IMG/VR virus record: IMGVR_UViG_3300042879_002246 | Location: 1-25,484 of that record | Length of the DNA: 25,484 nucleotides | Direction: 5' to 3' (one strand) | Source of the DNA: a virus | Part shown: piece after piece, positions 15,551 through 20,792 of the stretch | Position numbering within the stretch: position 1 is the first letter of the stretch | Layout of the letters: every line of letters starts with the position of its first letter | The notes under the pieces: model-generated | The model's database searches: none | What the model was told of the DNA's origin: nothing | What the model saw: the letters and a program-made list of their open reading frames with translations, nothing else | Translations under genes and position numbers: made by a program

Positions 15551-15842
15551 ACTTAGTTTTAGTGGTTTCAACTTTTTTAACTTCACTAGGAAGAGCTTCA
15601 TCTAAAAGACTCAACTTAATCTTTTCTAACAACCCTACTAAAGCTAAATTACCATAAGCTTCTTCACCTACTCTTACCTCAATACCATCTGAAGTACTTG
15701 AGATACTAATCATTGTTTTACTATCCATATCAATTAATTTACATATTTCATCATAGAGTTTCCTAGCATGGATATTATCCATACCTTTTTGTCTAACTAT
15801 ATCAGTCAGCTTTTCCCACAACATTTTTTGTTGCTGAGTCAT
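15540..15842 (-). CDS. Small hypothetical protein, first gene after host-type promoter
   Basis: The first 50 residues of this 100-residue protein are helical and charged (MTQQQKMLWEKLTDIVRQKG). The middle reads as beta strands (MISISSTSDGIEVRVGEEAY, about 44-63), and a helix plus Lys-rich tail follow. No family is recognised. It is the first gene after the TTTG-N21-TATATTTG promoter at 15890-15922. Confidence 0.7.
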   Translation of the reverse strand: MTQQQKMLWEKLTDIVRQKGMDNIHARKLYDEICKLIDMDSKTMISISSTSDGIEVRVGEEAYGNLALVGLLEKIKLSLLDEALPSEVKKVETTKTKYDA

Positions 15843-15889
15843 AGGACAATAAATTTTGGAATTTTGTTACTCTCATGTTTGTTGGTAGA

Positions 15890-15922
15890 CAAATATAATT
15901 ATTATTTTACATTTCTACCAAA
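15890..15922 (-). promoter_or_regulatory. Bacteroidota-type promoter (TTTG-N21-TATATTTG)
   Basis: On the minus strand a TTTG lies 21 bases before a perfect TATATTTG (-7 box, 15890-15897). This is the host housekeeping promoter layout in Bacteroidota. Transcription would start near 15883, about 40 bases before the ATG at 15842. The -33 part lies inside the end of the upstream gene. Confidence 0.65.
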
Positions 15923-16099
15923 TGTAATATTATTTTTTGCTTTTATATCCTTGTGAGTAAACTGCCAGAATTCACCAGTAGCATTTATAATAACAGTATA
16001 CATAGTATCTGTCTCATGGCCATACTCAGTAACTAACCAAATAATACCGGATCCTTTGGGAGTTTCAACTTCTATTCTATTATGTGGCTCATATACCAT
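15902..16099 (-). CDS. Small hypothetical protein
   Basis: This 65-residue protein is mostly beta-rich (MVYEPHNRIEVETPKGSGII, MYTVIINATGEFWQFTHKDI), fitting a compact single-domain fold. It overlaps the end of the transferase gene by 11 bases, so translation is coupled. The family is unknown. Confidence 0.7.
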   Translation of the reverse strand: MVYEPHNRIEVETPKGSGIIWLVTEYGHETDTMYTVIINATGEFWQFTHKDIKAKNNITFGRNVK

Positions 16100-16763
16100 A
16101 ACCAGTAATATTTATAGTTTCATCTCTTGCAACCAAACTCTTATACAACTCTATATCAGTAGACCATTCTTTACCTGTCCAGAATTCAAACCCGGGGTAG
16201 TTACTCTTATACTCACAACACTTCTCATATCCCCCTAATAGATACACATACTCACAATTTAATAACTTAGCTGTTTCACATTCTATCATCTGAGCTATAG
16301 TACCTAAAGAAAGTTTTGGATCTTCATAATCCCATATAAACTGATATGCCACAAACTGTGTTTCAAACTGTTTATAAAAACTAATACCAACTAGAACATC
16401 TGTCCAATATTCTATAACCTGACAATCTTTAAAAGACTCTAGCTTTATGTCTCTCTTAAAACCATGATAGTTACAATACTTTTCATGTAGCAATTCATAA
16501 GCTTCTAGGTTAGCTTCAAGATTACCACCTTCAACTATAATCTTTTTAGATAACTTATTGGTAGTTCTACTAGGTTTATACTTATCTAAATTTATCCGGG
16601 TACTCCTCTCATTATACCATCTACCCTCCCATGGTATCCATCCTTGTAGTAATGCATCTATAGAAGATTCATCAGAGTCAAGAATACCATAAGCACAATT
16701 AACAATTATCTCCAAGTCACTTACTTTGCCAAAGCCTTGGATATGATCAAAGAATACTTTCAT
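16089..16763 (-). CDS. ATE/Bpt-like aminoacyl-tRNA-protein transferase
   Basis: The C-terminal two thirds of this 224-residue protein read like the GNAT-fold domain of arginyl/leucyl-tRNA-protein transferases: STRINLDKYKPSRTTNKLSKK (about 54-74, compare PVRVPVxxFxPSRSQRR), a helix NLEAYELLHEKYCNYHG (about 85-101), VLVGISFY (about 123-130), LSLGTIAQMIECETAKLL (about 151-168), then YVYLLGGYEKCCEYKSNYPG (about 172-191). The family adds an amino acid from charged tRNA to protein N-termini to mark them for degradation. The CxxC pair of typical ATE N-domains is not seen. It is the first gene of the minus-strand block, so it is probably transcribed early in that unit. The call rests on motif order and needs a profile search. 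Confidence 0.65.
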   Translation of the reverse strand: MKVFFDHIQGFGKVSDLEIIVNCAYGILDSDESSIDALLQGWIPWEGRWYNERSTRINLDKYKPSRTTNKLSKKIIVEGGNLEANLEAYELLHEKYCNYHGFKRDIKLESFKDCQVIEYWTDVLVGISFYKQFETQFVAYQFIWDYEDPKLSLGTIAQMIECETAKLLNCEYVYLLGGYEKCCEYKSNYPGFEFWTGKEWSTDIELYKSLVARDETINITGYGI

Positions 16764-16767
16764 ATTG

Positions 16768-16786
16768 TAAAGATATAAAAAAACCC
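16768..16786 (-). promoter_or_regulatory. Terminator tail plus TATCTTTA box, cassette 1
   Basis: The minus strand reads GGGT7ATATCTTTA just before the transferase ATG (16761-16763). TATCTTTA is one base from TAnnTTTG. If it is a promoter, the message would be nearly leaderless. Otherwise the gene depends on read-through of the terminator. Confidence 0.45.
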
Positions 16787-16820
16787 ATGCAGTTTATATT
16801 CGTCAATATTCTTACATGGG
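16777..16820 (-). terminator. Tandem terminator A
   Basis: On the minus strand an outer stem CCCATG/CATGGG encloses an inner ATATT/AATAT hairpin and is followed by T7. It lies directly before the first gene of the minus block. Confidence 0.65.
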
Positions 16821-16936
16821 GATTTGTCATAAGTTATACCTTTCAGCTTTCCTTTACACAGAAAAAGACCAGAGATGGGGCTGTAGCAGAACAGTGTCTA
16901 CGGAGCTGTAGCAGAACAGTCTCAGGTACTGTAGTA
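16784..16936 (-). ncRNA. Candidate structured RNA unit 1 (sRNA or leader)
   Basis: This segment lies between two TAnnTTTG-like boxes, ends in terminator A, and has no supported protein. It contains two identical 16-base hairpin repeats (16880-16895 and 16905-16920). Its 3' half parallels unit 2 (GAAAGC, then GTATAACT, then CCCC just before the terminator stem), so units 1 and 2 may be paralogous RNAs. Confidence 0.5.
16880..16920. repeat. Two identical 16-base hairpin repeats
   Basis: GCTGTAGCAGAACAGT occurs at 16880-16895 and again at 16905-16920 (period 25). Each copy folds as a CTGT/ACAG mini-hairpin, and the second is extended by GAG/CTC. Confidence 0.85.
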
Positions 16937-16990
16937 CAAAGATATAAAAAAACCCAGACAGTAATTCTTGATCAGAGAAACTTATCTGGG
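16937..16990 (-). terminator. Tandem terminator B with TATCTTTG box
   Basis: On the minus strand a CCCAGA/TCTGGG stem is followed by T7 and then ATATCTTTG (box at 16937-16944), giving a terminator fused to an exact TAnnTTTG -7 box. Confidence 0.65.
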
Positions 16991-17119
16991 GGTGTTACCA
17001 GTTATACACTTATAGATATCATGCTTTCCCGGTAACAAGAAGTCCAAGAAAAGTGAGCAGAGCTTACGGTATGCTTCCCTGGATCTGATCCTATGTTTAC
17101 TTAACACAGGGGGAGAATA
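16953..17119 (-). ncRNA. Candidate structured RNA unit 2 (sRNA or leader)
   Basis: This is a minus-strand segment between boxes B and C. Visible helices include CCTGTGTT/AACATAGG near 17090-17112 (one G-U pair) and GTTACC/GGTAAC (16994-16999 with 17031-17036). It ends in terminator B. An overlapping open frame of 77 residues (16982-17215) has no credible product. Confidence 0.5.
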
Positions 17120-17156
17120 CAAATATAATAAAAAAACCCCGGACATAGATCCAGGG
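17120..17156 (-). terminator. Tandem terminator C with TATATTTG box
   Basis: On the minus strand the stem GGG/CCC plus GGA/TCC is followed by T7 and then ATTATATTTG (TATATTTG at 17120-17127). It is the third copy of the terminator-plus-box cassette. Confidence 0.6.
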
Positions 17157-17189
17157 CTTCTTGACAGAAATGAACAGAAATTAACATCA
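17137..17189 (-). ncRNA. Candidate short RNA unit 3
   Basis: This is a minus-strand segment of about 50 bases between the TATATTTG box at 17190-17197 and terminator C. It is too short for a gene. Confidence 0.35.
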
Positions 17190-17216
17190 CAAATATACAA
17201 CTCTTTTAATAACAAA
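17190..17216 (-). promoter_or_regulatory. Candidate minus-strand promoter (TATATTTG)
   Basis: An exact TATATTTG box lies at 17190-17197 on the minus strand, preceded by TTTTG at 17213-17217 with a 15-base gap, shorter than the usual 19-21. It is the most upstream promoter candidate for the minus block. Confidence 0.45.
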
Positions 17217-17241
17217 ATTTTTTTCCATATAAATTTTTTTG

Positions 17242-17275
17242 GTATTGGAAAGTAGTTTATGCATTGGAAGGTGGT
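17242..17275. repeat. Imperfect direct repeat pair, possible operator
   Basis: GTATTGGAAAGTAGT (17242-17256) and GCATTGGAAGGTGGT (17261-17275) agree at 12 of 15 positions with a period of 19 bases. They lie between the divergent promoters. Confidence 0.5.
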
Positions 17276-17286
17276 GACTCCTTAAT

Positions 17287-17311
17287 AAAAAACCCCCCGG
17301 CTATTCTAGCC
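17287..17311 (-). terminator. Weak GC-rich terminator-like hairpin
   Basis: On the minus strand GGCTA/TAGCC (loop of 3) is followed by a G6 run and then T6. The G run between stem and T tract is unusual for an intrinsic terminator, so the call is tentative. Confidence 0.35.
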
Positions 17312-17330
17312 AAGGTGGTACCCCCCACAC

Positions 17331-17378
17331 TTTTAAAACAACATTACTGATATTATAGTAATAATTTATGTTTTAAAA
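17331..17378. repeat. Large AT-rich palindrome in the divergent region
   Basis: TTTTAAAACA (17331-17340) and TGTTTTAAAA (17369-17378) are perfect 10-base inverted repeats. Inside them ATTACT (17343-17348) pairs with AGTAAT (17357-17362). It lies just upstream of the first early promoter and could be an operator or a replication origin element. Confidence 0.75.
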
Positions 17379-17386
17379 TTCTACAG

Positions 17387-17409
17387 AGGTTGTTTTACAT
17401 AAATATTCT
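17387..17409 (+). promoter_or_regulatory. Early promoter motif, copy 0
   Basis: AGGTTG, a 5-base spacer, then CATAAATATTCT. It is the first of seven copies on the plus strand and lies just before a short RNA unit without a gene. Confidence 0.7.
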
Positions 17410-17412
17410 GAT

Positions 17413-17519
17413 ACTGATGACACATAATGTTGTTGTGTCCTGCAGTTATGAATAGCTCTACCATAACAATTGCTGATGCGAAGCTACCAACTCCTATTAT
17501 TAATAGGAGTTATTTTTTT
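17413..17519 (+). ncRNA. Candidate early small RNA 1 (about 105 nt)
   Basis: This is a complete unit with an early promoter motif upstream and a strong terminator at the end, but no protein of useful length. It folds into GACACA/TGTGTC (17419-17424 with 17434-17439), GTTATG/CATAAC (17445-17450 with 17462-17467) and the terminator stem. A 30-codon frame crosses the terminator and is not credible. Confidence 0.65.
17489..17519 (+). terminator. Intrinsic terminator
   Basis: AACTCCTATTA/TAATAGGAGTT with almost no loop is followed by T7. It ends small RNA 1. Confidence 0.88.
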
Positions 17520-17524
17520 ATAAT

Positions 17525-17548
17525 TGGTTGTATAGCATAGATATACTT
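17525..17548 (+). promoter_or_regulatory. Early promoter motif, copy 1
   Basis: TGGTTG, a 5-base spacer, then CATAGATATACTT. It directly precedes the 63-residue gene. Confidence 0.7.
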
Positions 17549-17549
17549 A

Positions 17550-17741
17550 ATGAAAACTTATGCTATGTATAGAATTGACTTATTTACAATTCTTGCATCT
17601 GATTCAGCAGAGCTAATAAAGATGCAAGTAAGATTAAATCAGTGGTTAACTAAAGGTATTTTAAAGAAATACCAAGTACATACCACTGCTACACATATAA
17701 TATTCAATGTGTGTAGAAAGAAAGAAGAACAAGGGGAATAA
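17550..17741 (+). CDS. Small early protein, possibly leaderless start
   Basis: This protein of 63 residues from the first ATG is mainly helical (ILASDSAELIKMQVRLNQWL, about 14-33) with a Lys-rich tail. The first ATG (17550) lies almost inside the promoter motif, so the ATG at 17565 (MYRIDLF) or a leaderless message is more likely if the motif marks transcription start. Its end overlaps the terminator. The family is unknown. Confidence 0.65.
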   Translation: MKTYAMYRIDLFTILASDSAELIKMQVRLNQWLTKGILKKYQVHTTATHIIFNVCRKKEEQGE

Positions 17742-17760
17742 AAACCCTTGTTCTTTTTTT
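17725..17760 (+). terminator. Intrinsic terminator
   Basis: AAGAACAAGGG/CCCTTGTTCTT is followed by T7. It overlaps the 3' end of the 63-residue gene. Confidence 0.88.
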
Positions 17761-17766
17761 ATACAT

Positions 17767-17790
17767 AGGCTGACTAGCATAAATATACTT
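17767..17790 (+). promoter_or_regulatory. Early promoter motif, copy 2
   Basis: AGGCTG, a 5-base spacer, then CATAAATATACTT. It drives a unit that encodes no long protein. Confidence 0.7.
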
Positions 17791-17791
17791 A

Positions 17792-18039
17792 ATGAAAAGA
17801 AAGCTCAATATGATAAGTGGTGTACACAGCTAATATATCCCACATTTAAAGTTTAGTGTATGTAGTAACTGAGGGCTTTCTTTCTTAACTGTGTAATGAT
17901 TGAACTGAACAAATGATGTTATCATTCATAGTTATGATGTAAACCACAATTGGTTGGTTCCTTATTGCTTTGGACCGTAATACCACAACAGGATTAGCAT
18001 CCACAAAAGAGAGAGTTCTATAGACTCTCTCTTATTTTT
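17792..18039 (+). ncRNA. Candidate early small RNA 2 (about 245 nt)
   Basis: This unit has an early promoter motif and a strong terminator but only a 13-codon frame near its 5' end. A perfect 9-bp helix (AAAGAAAGC 17796-17804 with GCTTTCTTT 17875-17883) closes its 5' domain. Hairpins AATGAT/ATCATT (17912-17926) and AACCA/TGGTT (17942-17955) follow. It is a good candidate regulatory or structural RNA. Confidence 0.65.
18008..18039 (+). terminator. Intrinsic terminator
   Basis: AGAGAGAGT/ACTCTCTCT stem followed by a T-rich tract. It ends small RNA 2. Confidence 0.85.
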
Positions 18040-18046
18040 AAAGCAT

Positions 18047-18069
18047 AGGTTGATAAGCATAAATAAACT
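18047..18069 (+). promoter_or_regulatory. Early promoter motif, copy 3
   Basis: AGGTTG, a 5-base spacer, then CATAAATAAACT. It lies 25 bases before the 75-residue gene. Confidence 0.7.
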
Positions 18070-18080
18070 AAGTAAAATTT

Positions 18081-18093
18081 AAAACTATATATT
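18081..18093 (+). promoter_or_regulatory. Conserved gene-start leader AAAACTATATATT
   Basis: The same leader directly precedes the start codons at 18094, 18375 (one base different) and 18618. It replaces a Shine-Dalgarno sequence and probably sets translation initiation in these early genes. Confidence 0.5.
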
Positions 18094-18321
18094 ATGGAAT
18101 CAGAGTTAGATCAAATTCAATTAGTTGAATTAAGTATTGAGAATACTAAAGCTAAGAGTGTTTATGGGGATATAGTAGAAGTTGATGCTGAACCTGCAAA
18201 AAAACTTATCTATATGCATACAAAATTCTTTAACCAAATTGGGGAAAGAGGTAGTATTGTAGGTAGATTAGTAACTATAGAAGGTAAAGGAACATTCTTT
18301 GAAGGCTTTAGTGTTGATTGA
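18094..18321 (+). CDS. Small early protein of unknown function
   Basis: This 75-residue protein begins with an acidic helix (MESELDQIQLVELSIENTKAK) followed by beta-like segments (GSIVGRLVTIEGKGTFFEGF, about 53-72). It is preceded by the AAAACTATATATT leader and early promoter copy 3, and closed by a terminator. No family is recognised. As an early protein it may act in host take-over, but that is inference. Confidence 0.7.
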   Translation: MESELDQIQLVELSIENTKAKSVYGDIVEVDAEPAKKLIYMHTKFFNQIGERGSIVGRLVTIEGKGTFFEGFSVD

Positions 18322-18326
18322 TAATA

Positions 18327-18347
18327 GGGGATTTAATTCCCCTTTTT
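18327..18347 (+). terminator. Short intrinsic terminator
   Basis: GGGGA/TTCCCC followed by T5. It is shorter than the others, so it may leak and feed the next small gene, which has no promoter motif of its own. Confidence 0.7.
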
Positions 18348-18374
18348 AAATTGTAATTATTTAAACTATATATT

Positions 18375-18536
18375 ATGTCAGTATTTATTGTAACTATCGG
18401 AGGTTTTCCTAATATCTACCATAAGATAGAAATTAAAGATCATCGTCTTTATGGAGATGATAAACTCATTTGTGATGCTATGTATGTAACTAAAATAATA
18501 GTTACTACATTAGATAAAATAAATGAATTAGGGTAA
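18375..18536 (+). CDS. 53-residue early protein
   Basis: This small protein (MSVFIVTIGGFPNIYHKIEI...) is preceded by a TAAACTATATATT leader, the same start module as its neighbours, and followed directly by a terminator. It has no early promoter motif of its own, so it probably shares copy 3 with the preceding gene. It is mostly beta-like at the N-terminus and helical at the C-terminus. The function is unknown. Confidence 0.65.
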   Translation: MSVFIVTIGGFPNIYHKIEIKDHRLYGDDKLICDAMYVTKIIVTTLDKINELG

Positions 18537-18540
18537 CTTA

Positions 18541-18566
18541 AAGAGGATTAATATCCTCTTTTTTTT
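18541..18566 (+). terminator. Intrinsic terminator
   Basis: AAGAGGAT/ATCCTCTT with a T8 run. It closes the two-gene unit. Confidence 0.88.
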
Positions 18567-18571
18567 ACCAC

Positions 18572-18594
18572 AGGTTGTATAACATAAATAAACT
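18572..18594 (+). promoter_or_regulatory. Early promoter motif, copy 4
   Basis: AGGTTG, a 5-base spacer, then CATAAATAAACT, preceded by ACCAC as in copy 5. It lies just before the 99-residue gene. Confidence 0.7.
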
Positions 18595-18617
18595 ATTATT
18601 AATTAAAACTATATATT

Positions 18618-18917
18618 ATGAAAATAGAAATCTTTGAAGTTGATTACTCTAACTTAGGATTAAGCAACAATTGTGTAACCTTTAACTCTACAAGAGACAC
18701 ACAAACAATCTTAGCAACTCATTCCTATAGTATCTCAGGTATTTGTATACTTACTTTAAATAGTGGTGTTGCTAATACTTACAAGTTTACTTTCTCTTGT
18801 ATAGGAGATGACGGAACTATTGATACTGTATCTAAACAATTTGTCTTAGATAAAGAAGTTGTTAAGAGTTGCATTGTTAATTATGCTGTTGAGCTGATAA
18901 AAAATAAGGGGATTTAA
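18618..18917 (+). CDS. Early protein of unknown function
   Basis: The first 75 residues of this 99-residue protein look beta-rich (TILATHSYSISGICILTLNS, about 30-49; YKFTFSCIGDDGTID), and the end is a helix (EVVKSCIVNYAVELIKNKG). Starting at the AAAACTATATATT module, it forms a one-gene transcript between promoter copy 4 and a terminator. A small immunoglobulin-like or OB-like fold is possible; no family is assigned. Confidence 0.7.
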   Translation: MKIEIFEVDYSNLGLSNNCVTFNSTRDTQTILATHSYSISGICILTLNSGVANTYKFTFSCIGDDGTIDTVSKQFVLDKEVVKSCIVNYAVELIKNKGI

Positions 18918-18931
18918 TTCCCCTTTTTTTT
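18908..18931 (+). terminator. Intrinsic terminator
   Basis: GGGGA/TTCCCC stem with T8, overlapping the end of the 99-residue gene. It has almost the same stem as the one at 18327. Confidence 0.85.
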
Positions 18932-18936
18932 ACCAC

Positions 18937-18972
18937 AGGTTGAGCTTCGCTTGCATTAACATAAATGTACTG
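18937..18972 (+). promoter_or_regulatory. Early promoter motif, copy 5 (17-base spacer)
   Basis: AGGTTG is separated from CATAAATGTACTG by 17 bases instead of 5. The extra bases hold a small AGC/GCT hairpin. Together with copy 6 it forms a tandem pair before the 133-residue gene. Confidence 0.6.
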
Positions 18973-19002
18973 AGTGAAAAGTAATGAAGTATAGTGTTGA
19001 GT

Positions 19003-19047
19003 AGGTTGAACTTGCTATGCAAGTTTTCATTTACCATAAATGTACTG
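19003..19047 (+). promoter_or_regulatory. Early promoter motif, copy 6 (26-base spacer)
   Basis: AGGTTG and CATAAATGTACTG are 26 bases apart, and the spacer contains a perfect AACTTGC/GCAAGTT hairpin. It is the second of two tandem promoters for the 133-residue gene. Confidence 0.6.
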
Positions 19048-19089
19048 AATGAAAAGTAGTTTATTGTTTAATTTTTAAATTTTTTAATT

Positions 19090-19491
19090 ATGTTAAATTT
19101 AGATTGGAAAGCAGAAGAAAACCCTAACACGGGTAAAATTCAACTTGTAGCAAGAGTTACAGGTAAGTTGGAAAGCATTGGTTCTAAACTATTAGAGTCC
19201 AAAATTGAAGGTAATAAGCCTTACTACCTGAACACAATTACTGTTGTGGATAAGGAAGGTACTGTTGCAGAAGACGTAACAGCAATGTTTTACCCAACAG
19301 AGTTGAATAAACTTGAAGATTGTAAGATTGGAAAATCTTACTTGACCAAGGTTATTTGGACTGCGGGTGCTGAAAACTTGTTGTATTGCAACACTGCTCT
19401 TATTGCAGGTAACCGTACTAAAGCAGGTAGTGATGCAGAGTTTGAAGCTTTGTATGCTAAGCTTACAGCAGGTATTAATGCCGAGTTGTAG
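19090..19491 (+). CDS. Early protein with tandem promoters, unknown function
   Basis: This 133-residue protein is beta-rich in the middle (PYYLNTITVVDKEGTVAEDV, about 44-63; SYLTKVIWTAGAENLLYCNT) and ends with a short helix (EFEALYAKLTAGINAEL). Its codon use looks less AT-biased than that of the neighbours, and it has two promoter copies and its own terminator, so it is probably highly expressed early. An OB-fold or nucleic-acid-binding role is possible, but no family is recognised. Confidence 0.75.
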   Translation: MLNLDWKAEENPNTGKIQLVARVTGKLESIGSKLLESKIEGNKPYYLNTITVVDKEGTVAEDVTAMFYPTELNKLEDCKIGKSYLTKVIWTAGAENLLYCNTALIAGNRTKAGSDAEFEALYAKLTAGINAEL

Positions 19492-19502
19492 TAGGTAGAC
19501 TT

Positions 19503-19530
19503 AAACCCTTGTAGAAATACAAGGGTTTTT
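19503..19530 (+). terminator. Intrinsic terminator
   Basis: AAACCCTTG/CAAGGGTTT stem with a T5 run. It separates the 133-residue gene from the structured 1-kb region. Confidence 0.88.
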
Positions 19531-19539
19531 GTTATTTAT

Positions 19540-20565
19540 GCTACTTTTTTATTACTTATTGCTATGTGATTAATTAGCTATTGAAGATATAGTAGTTAGT
19601 ATAGCTTCATTAAGATATAACATTACGGTCTTAACAGTCTAATAGTAATGTAAATCTCTACAATAATTATCATAACAAACCTTCTATGGCTTCATTAAGA
19701 ATAATTATGTAGTATGTTTTACTGCTAAGGTAGCAGAAGAATACATTATACTTAGTTGTCTCCCACCGGTGGAGCAATGGCATTTTTTGTAGCAATAGCA
19801 AGGCTACTGTGTAATGCATAGGAGTGAGAAAATGGGTAAGTATTAACCCTCTATCATATCTTAACCATTATAATAACAAGTAAAATCTATTACAACACCT
19901 AATAAATATAAGGATATATGGCTATAAACTACAGTCTTAGTTAAACCCTTAGTATATTACTATCTATATTACTACTATATATAGGAACACAATAAAAGCT
20001 TCCGGGATTACAGTAATTTCCGGTCATAATATATACTCTCATCCAAGCAGGTAAACACAATCAGTTATGCTGAACGTGTGGATACTATACCAAGATAGTA
20101 GCATATGAAGCATAGTAATATGTAGAGGCTATCAAATTCAAGGGTTGCAACCTTGTGAGAGTACCAAATTTTTATACCTTGTATACAAAGGTATAAATCA
20201 TTAGAATAACCAACTAATGAACAAAAGTCTCAAGCTTGGTAAGCTAAATAGTATATTAGAGATACATCACGCAATAAACCCTTGTGGTGAACACTATAAC
20301 AAGCAGTCTGAGCAAAGCCTTGTAATCCTATTAATATACTAATAGGTATTAATGCACCATAACTCACTTCCCAAGGGTGAGCAGTTGTAGTATGGGTGTG
20401 CCCTACTAACAAAAACAAGGACTACAACTGAGTGCAGAGGGATTATTAATACATCATTCTAACTTAGGTTAGACAGTTGTAATGATAACATTGACAGGTA
20501 AAGAGTCCAGCTGGCTACTCCTGGTGTGTTACTGTTACAACTGTGGTGTATTAATTTAATTAGTA
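19540..20565 (+). ncRNA. Candidate giant structured RNA (GOLLD/ROOL-like or new class)
   Basis: There is no protein gene for about 1 kb, yet the region is dense with perfect helices: AGCTAT/ATAGCT (19576/19601), ACATTAC/GTAATGT (19620/19645), ATAATTAT pair (19663/19701), CTGCTA/TAGCAG (19722/19731), GCATT/AATGC enclosing GTAGC/GCTAC (19780-19817), TACTAT/ATAGTA (20083/20095), TTTATACCTT/AAGGTATAAA (20171/20188), CCTATTA/TAATAGG (20327/20340), CTCAC/GTGAG (20363/20377), CAGTTGTAGT/ACTACAACTG (20382/20421). The 3' end is a closed multi-branch domain: ATTAATACA/TGTATTAAT (20445/20547) encloses TCTAAC/GTTAGA and ACAGTTGTAA/TTACAACTGT (20473/20535). Strand is assumed to match the genes on both sides. 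No promoter motif is seen directly upstream and there is no T-run at the end, so processing or read-through is likely. The RNA class is not assigned. Confidence 0.7.
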
Positions 20566-20582
20566 ATCTTTAAACTAATAAT

Positions 20583-20792
20583 ATGCTATTTGCAAAGTTT
20601 TTATTCATTATAAAACTACACACAGGTTTTATAATACCATCATCAGATGTTGATGGAAGAACTATATACTCTATACCTTCAGAAAGTATTGAGTATGCTT
20701 ACAAATCTGAGATTATCCAGTATCTTGAAACTGGAGTATTTAAATATGATGATACATTAGATGATCCGGTAATATTATCTGAAGTACAATAA
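20583..20792 (+). CDS. Small hypothetical protein after giant RNA
   Basis: This 69-residue protein is hydrophobic at the N-terminus (MLFAKFLFIIKLHTGFIIPS) and acidic at the C-terminus (KYDDTLDDPVILSEVQ). It begins 28 bases after the last helix of the structured region, so it may be translated from the same transcript. The family is unknown. Confidence 0.6.
   Translation: MLFAKFLFIIKLHTGFIIPSSDVDGRTIYSIPSESIEYAYKSEIIQYLETGVFKYDDTLDDPVILSEVQ

Noticed and set aside
16787-17215. Open frames on both strands in the divergent region (82 and 77 residues)
   Set aside because: They cross terminators and repeated hairpins, lack sensible start context and show no protein-like pattern.
20230-20418. Open frame of 62 residues on the minus strand inside the structured region
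   Set aside because: It crosses several perfect helices, runs against the local gene direction and has no recognisable features; it is more likely chance.
19540-20565. tRNA cluster as explanation for the structured region
   Set aside because: No cloverleaf with a TTCRANNC T-loop and correct arm spacing could be built by eye.
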